DNA from: Stramenopiles sp. TOSAG23-2
Taxonomy: Eukaryota > Sar
NCBI GenBank assembly: GCA_900128395.1
Contig: LT649235.1
Coordinates: 1 to 64,000 of the forward strand
Length of the DNA stretch: 64,000 nt
Reading direction: 5' to 3'
In this document: positions 20,649-30,500 of the stretch, piece by piece
Layout: each line of letters starts with the position of its first letter
Position numbering within the stretch: the stretch's first letter is position 1
The notes under the pieces: model-generated
What the model was told of the DNA's origin: nothing
Database searches by the model: none
What the model saw: only the letters and a program-made list of their open reading frames with translations
Program-made: the position numbers and the translations under genes

Positions 20649-23165
20649 TTATGACACGATACACTTGCACCACTCATTATTATCATTATTATTTTCTGAA
20701 GCTGCTCTTGCCAATCGTCTACGCTGCTCATGTCTTACATAGTTCATTAATATACTTCGCTCCTCTTCATCACCATATTCATCATATTCATCATCATCAG
20801 CATCATCAGCATATTCGGTCTCACTACCATTAAATATGCGAACACCATCTCGTGCATCGTGCTTTCCAGGTACCAATGACATAATCGGAAGAACGAGTGG
20901 AGTGTTCGGATCAACTATAAAGGAGAAATGATCTTGATGTAATCTTTTTCGTCTATTACTATCCATCCTTTCGAATAAACTTGGAGCACTATCTTCATAA
21001 AATAGTAACTCAGGGAAAGCCCTTCGATGTACGCATAGTTTACAAATATCATCCCATTCAAGAGATGATACCGTATTTGAATTACTAGTAATTAGATGCC
21101 ATTGATTGCTATCCGTCTCTGATGCGGACTTAAATGAATAAAAGTGCCCTGTGACAGAGAAACAGATTATTTGTTTGAGCCTATAAATTGCAGTTTCCGC
21201 TCTACGCGTGACGGCTCTAGTTTTTTTTTTAGCTCCTAATGAATCAAAAATTTGCAATAAATCGATTTCAAAATCATCCGTATTCAACATGTTCCATACA
21301 GATTTTGAGCCAAGTGATGCAATTCGTTCCGGCCATGCTCTAACTTGTCCAGGCCATTTTAAACGTATTAAAAACGTACCAGGTCTTTGCAACAAATGAA
21401 ATCGAGGTTCCCGATTTACATCCGTAGCATTTTGCTTATCCGTGCAATACGCACGCCATAATAATAAATCTCTAATAATCTGTGGAAATTCCTTCATACT
21501 AGACATAGATTTATCATTGTCGATTCCACAAACGTCTAATACATCTACTACATCGATATCATGCCAAAAAGATATCATCCCGAGGGGTAAAAATGGCGCA
21601 GGTTGGTTTCGTTTTTGACTCCGTCTAGGACTTCCTGTTGATAAAGTATCGACGTAATATTCTGTTCCTTCATTCCATGTCACAACAAGTTCTTGTGTGA
21701 AAGTAGAAAATCCAGAGTCTTTTTCTTTTAATCGTTTGCTAGATAAAGTTGCTTTAGCTGGCTTTAATTTTTTAGCCGCTAATGTGGAAACACAAGGTTG
21801 CCACCAAACGGAATGATTGGTATTTAAAGATTCTAATCCTCTCATAATACTTTTCGGATTTTCTATTTGGTTATGGCAACTATATAGACTGGCTAAAATA
21901 TCAAAAATGACATCAGCAGCACGATTTAAACGACTTGTATAAACTTGTGACATTGTTGAATATATATCATTGAAATTTAATTGACTACCGGTGATATTAT
22001 TGTTAATATCGTCTTTTGCAACCGAAGATTCATCGTTGTTTATGTTGGATGTATCCTCATCGATCTTTTTTTTATAGCCACTGGCTCCACTTAATATCAT
22101 TTCAAACCCGTTTGTTATAATTTCAGGCGTAAGTGCATCTGGAATATTTGCTGAGCGATCATCAAGAAAAGGTACCAATATATCCATTTTTTCATGTTTT
22201 CCATATTTAATTCTAATTTGAGCCAGTTTCTGCTTTCCACGTGGAAAGTCTCTCATTTTAACGCTTTTCAACGTTGACAACTGAATAGTGCGTAAATTTG
22301 ATTCTTTTTCATTGTTATTATTGATCTGCTTATTTTCTAATCGATCAAGAAATGCTATTGCTATTTCAAAATTTCCATGTAACAATTCATCTTCATCTTT
22401 AATTGACATTGATTTTTTCGAAATATTATTAGATTTATCATCATCGTCATCATTATTATTGCTTATATCGCTTTTGTTATCATCTTCATAACTCTTTTTG
22501 ATCTCGACATCGTTTTCATCATCGTCTTCTTCCTCTTCATCCTCTACATAATCATTATATTGATAATACTTATTACGTCTTAAAGAAAAATAACAAAGTT
22601 CAGAAGAGTCGTTTTTTCTATCATACAATCGGCCCTCAAAACCATATTTTAATGCATCCAAAAATTTATTTACTGCTTGAAGCCATTGTTTGCGCGATTG
22701 CAATACATTGTCCTCTTTTTTTCTTAGGACTGAAGCAGTATCATGACATTGTAAAAATACATCTTTTAAAGCTATATAAATATTCATATCCTCTTGTCCT
22801 GGAGGTGCATTATGCTGCCATTTATATCTTCCTCTAGATGGATCATCTATTCCTATAAATCTCTCACGAAAATTTTTCGCCCACCATAAAGTTCTTAAAA
22901 CTACATTATATATTTCTATTCTATCACTTTCATCTTCAAATAGTGTTGTTTTGCCATTATTATCGGTAGCACCATTTTTATTATAATTATTTTTCTTTTG
23001 TAGATATAATATTTTTGCCTTCGAAGTTGCTCTTCTACTACGCCGACTCATTCTTCTATTTCCTTTTTTCTTATTAACACTTTTCTTTTGGCCCTTTGCT
23101 TTCTCCATTTTTTTTCGACGTGTAGGACGTACGTCATTTTCAATAAAATCAAAGTTTTCAGCCAT
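20649..23165 (-). CDS. Ubiquitin-specific-protease-like protein, probably inactive
   Basis: This 838-residue protein looks like a very divergent member of the USP/UCH fold, nearest in feel to the DUF629/USP54-like group. IYNVVLRTLWWAKNFRERF (about 85-103) aligns with the family N-terminal CFLNVIIQSLWHLRRFR segment, but Glu sits where the catalytic Cys would be. AADVIFDILASLY fits the usual SEVFDVLLDSLH segment. FLIRLKWPG followed by NMLNTDDFEIDLLQIFD, and IICFSVTGHFYSFKS with H674, fit the C-terminal half with its histidine box, ending in PELLFYED. The first 50 residues are very basic, and an acidic insert spans about 205-265. No catalytic Cys is seen, so a scaffold or ubiquitin-binding role is likely. 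Confidence 0.55.
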   Translation of the reverse strand: MAENFDFIENDVRPTRRKKMEKAKGQKKSVNKKKGNRRMSRRSRRATSKAKILYLQKKNNYNKNGATDNNGKTTLFEDESDRIEIYNVVLRTLWWAKNFRERFIGIDDPSRGRYKWQHNAPPGQEDMNIYIALKDVFLQCHDTASVLRKKEDNVLQSRKQWLQAVNKFLDALKYGFEGRLYDRKNDSSELCYFSLRRNKYYQYNDYVEDEEEEDDDENDVEIKKSYEDDNKSDISNNNDDDDDKSNNISKKSMSIKDEDELLHGNFEIAIAFLDRLENKQINNNNEKESNLRTIQLSTLKSVKMRDFPRGKQKLAQIRIKYGKHEKMDILVPFLDDRSANIPDALTPEIITNGFEMILSGASGYKKKIDEDTSNINNDESSVAKDDINNNITGSQLNFNDIYSTMSQVYTSRLNRAADVIFDILASLYSCHNQIENPKSIMRGLESLNTNHSVWWQPCVSTLAAKKLKPAKATLSSKRLKEKDSGFSTFTQELVVTWNEGTEYYVDTLSTGSPRRSQKRNQPAPFLPLGMISFWHDIDVVDVLDVCGIDNDKSMSSMKEFPQIIRDLLLWRAYCTDKQNATDVNREPRFHLLQRPGTFLIRLKWPGQVRAWPERIASLGSKSVWNMLNTDDFEIDLLQIFDSLGAKKKTRAVTRRAETAIYRLKQIICFSVTGHFYSFKSASETDSNQWHLITSNSNTVSSLEWDDICKLCVHRRAFPELLFYEDSAPSLFERMDSNRRKRLHQDHFSFIVDPNTPLVLPIMSLVPGKHDARDGVRIFNGSETEYADDADDDEYDEYGDEEERSILMNYVRHEQRRRLARAASENNNDNNEWCKCIVS

Positions 23166-23901
23166 GTTATCTTATATAAAGCATGTGGATGTTATGATAT
23201 TTTATGTTGTTTAATCATGTATATATATATATTATATATCCATAAATATATATATTGTAATCCAAAACTAATAAATAAAAAAAAAAAAAACAACAACAAA
23301 AAATGCCGACGAAGAAATATGATGAGATGATGGCTGGTAAAAGCAGGCCCAGCACAGCAGGCCCAGCACAGCAGGCTGGCAGGCCCAGCACAGCAGGCAG
23401 GCCTTAGGGCAGGATAGCACGATAGGAACTTTTTTTGTTGTTTTATTAGTGTTATAGTTGCACTTTTTGCATCTTGGGATTTTTTAAGGATAAAAGATTT
23501 CATCATAAATATATATACTCCCGTAGTTTAAAATATAATACAGCACCTAGGTAAATTGAACTACATAGTAAATAGTGCTATAATATGATAAATCATAAAT
23601 CATCATAGCAAAAGCTAAAAAAAAAAAAAACTAGAAAAAAAACCAGAAGATACCAGAAGTGCAGAATACTGTTACGAGTTCTACTACTACTGAATAATAA
23701 TTATTTTTTATTATTATAAAAAAAAAGTATAAGTCTATATTATATAATACATTATTAATATACTATTTAAAATCTTCGATACATTTAAAAAGAAACATTA
23801 CAATATTATTTATTTGATTATATATATATATATATATATTTATTTATCAATAAAAAAATTTAGCACTATAATACAAAAATTGCAAGGAAACTTTAGGGAA
23901 A
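23166..23901. promoter_or_regulatory. Divergent intergenic region, USP-like / F-box
   Basis: The 736-bp shared upstream region contains the GC-rich tandem repeat at 23343-23392, AT dinucleotide runs near 23219-23236 and 23820-23840, and several A runs. No further gene is seen. Confidence 0.5.
23343..23392. repeat. GC-rich 14-bp tandem repeat
   Basis: GCAGGCCCAGCACA occurs at 23343-23356, 23357-23370 and 23379-23392, with related GCAGGC pieces between and after. It stands out sharply from the AT-rich surroundings. Confidence 0.85.
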
Positions 23902-25971
23902 ATGCTGCTTAAACATTCATGGGCTGAGGGACGATTGGGGAGAAAACAAAACGATACATTTACGAAAACACAATTAGATACAAACGAAGGTCTTGCTTAC
24001 AATCAACAAATATACAGGAAGCTACACCATTCTTATGGAAAAACATTTAGAAAATTTAATATAGATAGAAACGATGATACGAAGTTGAACATTCATATTG
24101 ATAATAATGCATACAATACATTATTAAGGAACAAAGAAAAAGACACGTATGATAATATGGATGCTGGTAGAATGTCTACATCAGACTTATTAATATCACC
24201 TATGCGAAGCCAAAAAAAGTCTGCAAACGTTAAAAATAACAATTATCGGCCTCTTGGCGGATATTCGTCGTATTCAAACGAGTCCTACACATGGAGACCA
24301 CGTCACTCAACAACATCACCGAAAGCACGTAAAAAAAGAGAGCAGTTTTATAGAAGCCAGAGAAGTGAAAAATTTTCTGCTATCAATGTCCATAAAAATC
24401 CAACCACCTTGAACAATATCACAAGTACAAATAAAAGCGTCAATACTAGTAATAATAATAATAATGATGGTAAGAGCATATTGCGTACTAAAATGATATC
24501 ATCTCCAGTTAAAGTTGTCCTTCAATCCTCGATACATAGTAATAAGCAAAGGAATAATGATGGAATTAGTACAATAAATGACGATATTACTATTACTACA
24601 AATAATAATTTTTCAAGTTCAAAGACAAAATCATCATTTTTATTAGCATCCAGGCTTGAAAAACCACCTAATTTAATTAACCCAGCTGATGTACATAACT
24701 ATGCACTACAATCAAAAGTAAAAGCACTGGAAAAACAATTAGAAGCAAGCCAACGATATATAAAAGAATTAAAAGCCTCAGAGATAGATGATACTTTAGA
24801 AATCGATCATCTTGGATTATCACATACAACTTTTGAACCAACTCCAGCTACAGAATTTCATGGTGGTAAAACTGGAATATACGGAAAATTATGGGATCAT
24901 GCTGGGTATACAAAAACATTTAAATATGCAACTTGCTGGGAAGCTGGGTCACCACGACACCAATTTTTGCGACGTACATCTTTAGCATCACCAAATCATA
25001 AAATCGTTAGTGTCTTGCAAAAAGAAGAAGGTTTAGACGAAACTATTGATGATCCAGGAGCTTTGAAGCGCCCTAGATTTTCTTTACATGAATCACATGA
25101 ATTACTAAGAGATTTAAAAGATTTAAGAACACTTGCTTTGTTTCGTAATTCAACAGAATTATTTCAAAAACATTATGTATACCCAAGTCATCATGGAAAT
25201 AGGAGTGATTTAACCATGACGCTATCTCCATTTTTATTAATGAAAGTATTTGAGTATTTAAACATCGTTGAATTACGAGAGATGGCATGCACTGAGAAAA
25301 GAATGGTATTGTGGACATCATGCCCAGTTTTGTGGGGAAGGCAAGCTTACGATTTAACTTTGATATTAGAAACTATAGTAGATTGTATACAGCGCACGGA
25401 AGAGTCATATTTGACATATAGACAAGGAAAAAAAGCACTAAGTTTAGTAACGAATGAATGCATCAAGGAAGTTGCAAGGGTTCCTAGACCAGAACGCATA
25501 GTGCGGGATGTAATCACAGCACTTGGATTATTACTGTATGGTAGCACTGATCCATTTTCACAAATCAGAACTAGCATGGATCCACCTGTACAAATGCCTT
25601 TAGTTTCATGGCCTGCATGCCAAAGAATGTTGTCGAAAAAGAATTTTTTGAGGAAATTATTAAAACATAACCCAGCTAATTTCAAGATGAAAAGGTTAAA
25701 ACGATTACGACCATATATTTCACATGATCATTTGAAAGTTGAAATTGTTAAGAAGCATAATAGCGCATTTTCAAAAATTGCTAATTGGATGCATACTTCA
25801 AGCGTTTATTGTATTCGACAGAGACGCTTGGATCGACTTGGTTCTAAAATTCGTGATAAATGGGAGATTGGAAAAGCTGTTTTAAAAGAAAGTAAGCATC
25901 GACAGAAAATTTGGCAGAATGTCGAAGATGGTTGGTTAGATGGTTTATATGCGTATAATACCTTGATATGA
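23902..25971 (+). CDS. F-box protein with dynein-stalk (MTBD)-like domain
   Basis: The 689-residue protein has a low-complexity N-terminal half, a short coiled coil (about 262-293), an F-box-like segment (about 440-480: LSPFLLMKVFEYLNIVELREMACTEKRM) and a C-terminal region (about 510-645) that reads like the microtubule-binding tip of dynein heavy chain stalks. Matching features are ECIKEVARVPRPERIVRDVI (dynein: IxEIKSxxxPPxxVxxVMEAV), SWPACQRMLSKKNFLRKLL, and the SHDHLKVEIVKKHNSAFSKI helix followed by NWMHTSSVY (dynein CKWVxAMxxY). There is no dynein motor. If both assignments hold, the protein could link an SCF ubiquitin ligase to microtubules; this is inference. Head-to-head with the USP-like gene. 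Confidence 0.65.
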   Translation: MLLKHSWAEGRLGRKQNDTFTKTQLDTNEGLAYNQQIYRKLHHSYGKTFRKFNIDRNDDTKLNIHIDNNAYNTLLRNKEKDTYDNMDAGRMSTSDLLISPMRSQKKSANVKNNNYRPLGGYSSYSNESYTWRPRHSTTSPKARKKREQFYRSQRSEKFSAINVHKNPTTLNNITSTNKSVNTSNNNNNDGKSILRTKMISSPVKVVLQSSIHSNKQRNNDGISTINDDITITTNNNFSSSKTKSSFLLASRLEKPPNLINPADVHNYALQSKVKALEKQLEASQRYIKELKASEIDDTLEIDHLGLSHTTFEPTPATEFHGGKTGIYGKLWDHAGYTKTFKYATCWEAGSPRHQFLRRTSLASPNHKIVSVLQKEEGLDETIDDPGALKRPRFSLHESHELLRDLKDLRTLALFRNSTELFQKHYVYPSHHGNRSDLTMTLSPFLLMKVFEYLNIVELREMACTEKRMVLWTSCPVLWGRQAYDLTLILETIVDCIQRTEESYLTYRQGKKALSLVTNECIKEVARVPRPERIVRDVITALGLLLYGSTDPFSQIRTSMDPPVQMPLVSWPACQRMLSKKNFLRKLLKHNPANFKMKRLKRLRPYISHDHLKVEIVKKHNSAFSKIANWMHTSSVYCIRQRRLDRLGSKIRDKWEIGKAVLKESKHRQKIWQNVEDGWLDGLYAYNTLI

Positions 25972-26380
25972 AATACGTATGATATATATATTAATATAAT
26001 GAGTAAGAGAACATTATATATATATATATTTCAATAAATTATGATATATATAATAAAAAAAATAATATACGAACTCGTATTATTTTATTAATATAAAATA
26101 ATTCTCTTATTTTATTAAGTTTTTAATTCCTACACTCTTGATATTATATTTATTTAAAATATATATATTAATATTTAATAAAATTTGTATTATATATATT
26201 ATTAGTTTGCAGAGGTGCATTAGAGTTTTACTATATAGTAGGATAGCATATTATTCTTGCGACTGAGTATTGAGCATCATATTACTTAACACGAGAAGTG
26301 TAAAATTATTATAACTTAAGATTTTAACCATTAGTATAATATATATATTTATATGATGTACATATCATCAAAAAATGATT
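25972..26380. other. Convergent spacer with dispersed-repeat words
   Basis: Tail-to-tail spacer. GAGTAAGAGAACATT at 26001-26015 and an ATAACTTAAGATTTTAACC block at 26311-26338 both recur, in the same order, at 9879-9893 and 9933-9959. A GC-richer GAGGTGCATTAGAG stretch lies near 26212. No ORF is supported. Confidence 0.65.
25995..26338. repeat. Diverged copy of a dispersed intergenic element
   Basis: Shares two blocks with 9879-9959. The blocks start 54 bp apart there and 310 bp apart here, as if one copy gained or lost internal sequence. Confidence 0.45.
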
Positions 26381-27136
26381 TTACAAATTTAGTTTAGCTT
26401 TTTTCCATGTTCTTCTCCACGTTTCATTCGTTTGTACATGATTTTTTCTTACATATTTTGCAACTTTATTTTCAAAATCATTGCATTTATAACTATCCAT
26501 GATACGAACAACAAAACCTTCCGGTTTTGTACCAGAAGTATCTGTTGCCAGTCCACTTTTTAATGTTATAGCCTTATTCATTAGTGTTTCTATTTCTTTT
26601 ATTTTCAAACCTTTTCCCATGTATAATATTGGTGGTAACATCAAATCATATTTTAACGCAAAATCTGCAACTTCTTTCCAACTGTACCATCTATCGCCTT
26701 CTTGAACTGCAAATAAATAGAAAAAAGATTTTAAATTATCATATTCAATTGAATGTATACCAAAGACATTTTCACCAAACAATTTCAAATTAGCTGGAAG
26801 GTTTTCATACCGTAAAATTTGACATAACTCTTTGATTGGGGAAAAACTAGGATGCTTCGCTTCAGCATTATGCGTTCGTGCATATACCATACCTTTAGAC
26901 GGATGAATACAAGCGTTGCCCCCATCTATTTTTTCTGTAATAATTATATCATTTGTTTCAAAAATTGTTAGTGCTTTCGTATCCTTTATTTTAATATCAT
27001 CATCAAAAATGCAAGGTGAAAAGGGTAGATGGGGTGTGCGAGGATATGACTCTGTCATCATTATTACATTATTATTTTCTATTACATTATTGTCGCCATT
27101 TTTGCTATTATTATCGTTATTACTGTTTTTCTTCAT
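26381..27136 (-). CDS. ATP-dependent RNA ligase, small form
   Basis: The 251-residue protein has the nucleotidyltransferase motifs of RNA ligases: EKIDGGN with the AMP-accepting K69, ARTHNAE (motif Ia), FGENVFG (motif III, 120-126), EGFVVR (motif IV, 206-211) and VAKYVRK (motif V, K227). It opens with an asparagine-rich stretch and then YPRTPHLPFSP, an N-terminal signature I associate with a phage/bacterial-type RNA ligase family. There is no obvious C-terminal accessory domain, so this is close to a minimal adenylyltransferase core. M26 or M27 may be the real start. It joins RNA ends via enzyme- and RNA-adenylate intermediates. It is divergently paired with the RNA repair protein at 27565, which carries a related ligase. 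Confidence 0.88.
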   Translation of the reverse strand: MKKNSNNDNNSKNGDNNVIENNNVIMMTESYPRTPHLPFSPCIFDDDIKIKDTKALTIFETNDIIITEKIDGGNACIHPSKGMVYARTHNAEAKHPSFSPIKELCQILRYENLPANLKLFGENVFGIHSIEYDNLKSFFYLFAVQEGDRWYSWKEVADFALKYDLMLPPILYMGKGLKIKEIETLMNKAITLKSGLATDTSGTKPEGFVVRIMDSYKCNDFENKVAKYVRKNHVQTNETWRRTWKKAKLNL

Positions 27137-27564
27137 AATATTAGTAGTTGTGTTTCTTTAATTAATTTAAATTATATGTACTTCTTTTCTTTTTATATAT
27201 AATTGTTGATTCAAGTTTATCCACATACACACATACATTATTATACGTCTTATGTACATTTAATAAAAAATCAAAATTAAAAATATATATAATACTGCCA
27301 ATTTAGCACTACGTAGCACTAAAAAAAACTTGACCATCACCATTTGCCATCATCCACCCAAAAGCAAGCTGGGCAAGCCCGGCAAGCACACTATGCACAA
27401 CAAATAATATATAAATAATAATAATACAAGAGCACGTTGCAAATATAATTGAGAGTATAAAAAGCAAAACAATGAGATGACTATATAATGAAATTATAAT
27501 ATACAAACAAAAACTACAAATTACACAAAAAGGAGAGTAACTACAAAAGAGAAAGAAGAAGAAC
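27137..27564. promoter_or_regulatory. Divergent intergenic region of the RNA repair pair
   Basis: The 428-bp region between the two ligase-bearing genes has a GC-richer patch at about 27334-27395 (AAGCTGGGCAAGCCCGGCAA, a short inverted repeat) in AT-rich flanks. It probably serves both genes. Confidence 0.5.
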
Positions 27565-30500
27565 ATGGAAAATAATTATGTCATAAATCACAGAGGAACT
27601 ATTGCTTTAGTTGGTAAGGATATAAACCGAATAGGGTTAGCTAGATATATTGAATTAATCACACTACTCAATACAAAAGCACGTGGCAAAGCATTATCAA
27701 TTGATGTAGATGAATTAAATGAAAACAGAAGAAAAAGAGATGGTGATGGTTATCATATGACTTTAATTTCAAAAAATGAAATAGCGCAAGCACAGGAATT
27801 TTTAGCTATCGATGGAATCAAAGTGTCATTGCTAGAATTTGTTTCTGAATATATTAATGAAAGCACTGTATATGCCCATAATTGGTTTAGCTTTGGAGTG
27901 GGTGAGATATATGGTAATACTGCACAAGCATATTTTGATATTTGTTTGTATCCCAGAGCGTTGGCATTAAGGAGGCGGCTTGGTTTATCTACAAAATATG
28001 GTTTTCATATAACGATTGGTTTTATAAATGCAGATGTACATAAAAGATATAAATCATTTCAACATTTGATGAATATGGATTCATTACAAAATAGTAGTAC
28101 ACACCATACAATACCTGAACTGCTACAAGCTGCAAAATATTTATTGCAGCATGAAATAGATAAAAATGATAAAAGTAGGGATGGCCTGAACGATGAAGGT
28201 ATTAAAGGTCTTTTAAATGCTGCTGATTTGATATATAATGCTCAAAACCACCACGTGGAAGAGATCAAATCTACCATCACGGCTAATGATGAAAAATTAA
28301 TTGAGATTGCACTGATGAAAATTCGATTGAAAAATAAAGTTGGAGATTATGATGATTTATTATTTATTGCAGATAAAATTTTATCGATTCCAAAATTTCA
28401 AGATATAGATATTTTAAAAGTGCCAAATATTTATAAATTGATTACTATTATATCATCATTCAAAGGTGCTGCACTTGTTCGCCTTGGTAATTTCTTAAAT
28501 GCTATACAAACATTAGAATTATCGTACAAAATGGAAAATATTTTGTTGAATTATTTTGAGGAGAAAGAAGATGCAACCAATGCAAATGCTAAAAAACAAT
28601 GTAAAAAACGAGTGGAAAGATTACGAGCATTGATGAAAAAATGTAAACAAAACCTTGGTGGGAAACTTTTTACTCCAAAACTATATAAATTTCCTCGGAC
28701 ACGGCATATTGGAGATGCTGCTGAAAATGTTGTAGATTGGGGAAAGAAAACTACAAATAACAATGGCAGCAATAAGCAATCTGCAGTTACACGGGATGAT
28801 TTATTACTGGATCAATCGGAAATAGCAACATTATGCGATGGCAAAACTGAAATTAGATTGCAAGAAAAAATTGATGGTGCTAATCTTGGAATTTCCATTG
28901 GACATAACGGTCAAATTTATTGTCAAAATCGTAGTAAATATATTTCATCACAAGACTCACCACAATATGGTCTTTTAGACCAATGGTTAAGAGTCCATGG
29001 AACAATACTGCATATGTTGCTAGAACCTGGTCGTCATATTTTATTTGGTGAATGGGTTGTAGCCCGACACTCTATACCATACTTGAAATTACCTGGGTAT
29101 TTTATAGCATTTGATCTATATGATTCCGTTATGGAGAAATTTTGTAGTGTTAAAGAATTTCATCGTCAATTGAAAGAAGTTTCCACCAAATTAAGTTTGC
29201 CACAGTCACCATTACCAGTTGTTCCTACAATTGTTACACGAACTTTTAATAAACCGGATGAAATGTTGCCATATTTAGAAACAAAATCACAATTTAGAAA
29301 TGATAACTCTACTGTTGAAGGCATATACTTGCGTGTAGATAAAGCCAAATGGCTGAACAAACGGTGTAAATTAGTACGACCAGATTTTATTCATGGCATC
29401 AAGGAAGGTCATTGGATGAAGAGAAAAATGGAGAAAAATAAAATAGATTTTAATTTTTCAATACAATATTTAACTAATTGTTTAGAAGTTATGGACGAAA
29501 ATGATGGTGATGATCGTGACAAAGATAATAACATTGGTAAAAAAGAAGTATTTAATAATAACAATTGCAACAATAACAACAATAAGGGATCCAACGATAA
29601 ACTGTTCAATACTCGTCAACGATTACAATTAAAAATAAATGAAAACGAAACGATTCGGATGATGAGAAATTTTTCATATGTGATACCAAATGAGTTAGCC
29701 GGAGCATCAACTCCTAATTGTCAGAAACATATTGATGGTTTGGAACATTTAGGAATAACATTAGTAATTACATTGACGGAAGAAGAGCCATTAGTAGAAG
29801 ATTGGTTTAAAAAAAAAAGGAAGATCCGCAATGTGTTTTTTCCTGTACCTAATTATAATCCACCATCCATAGAACAAATGGAAGCAATTGATAGTGTTGT
29901 TCGCAAAGAAATTTTACGTGGTGGACAAGTTTTAGTGCATTGTGGTGGTGGAAAAGGACGTGCTGGATCTGTTATAAGTTGCTTGTTGATAAAATATGGA
30001 TTAAATGGTATAAAAAACCAAATTTTAAAAGAAGCTAGAACCGATGAAATAGATGGAGCCTTTTTTTCATCTGAACAAGTTATGAAGATAGTAAGAGATA
30101 TGCGACCAGGCTCCGTTGAGACAACAAGACAAGAACAGTTCATACGAGATTATACCAAATATGTTTGGAAATTGTTCTATTATAGTCATAGTAATGCTAA
30201 AGCTAGTAACAATAATAATAATAATAATAATAATAACGCATGTATAGCACCTCCGAATTTAAAGAGACAATTGTCTGATAACGGTTCTAATTCAGAGGAA
30301 AGTTTTCAATCAGCATCGGATCTAGTGGACACATTGGTTTCGAATCCTGCAAGTATCAAAAGAATGGAAAAGAAGAAGAAAAAGCAAAGAAATAGTGAAA
30401 AAAAAGCTATGAAACATGCGCAATCAAAAGTGCCTAAATTTTTAATTCTATGTGGATTTCCTGGAAGCGGGAAATCAACATTTGCGAAGGAAATGGTTTT

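Noticed and set aside
23192-23506. Cys/Ala-rich ORF over the GC-rich tandem repeat
   Set aside because: Its composition comes from the 14-bp DNA repeat and it sits inside a divergent upstream region.
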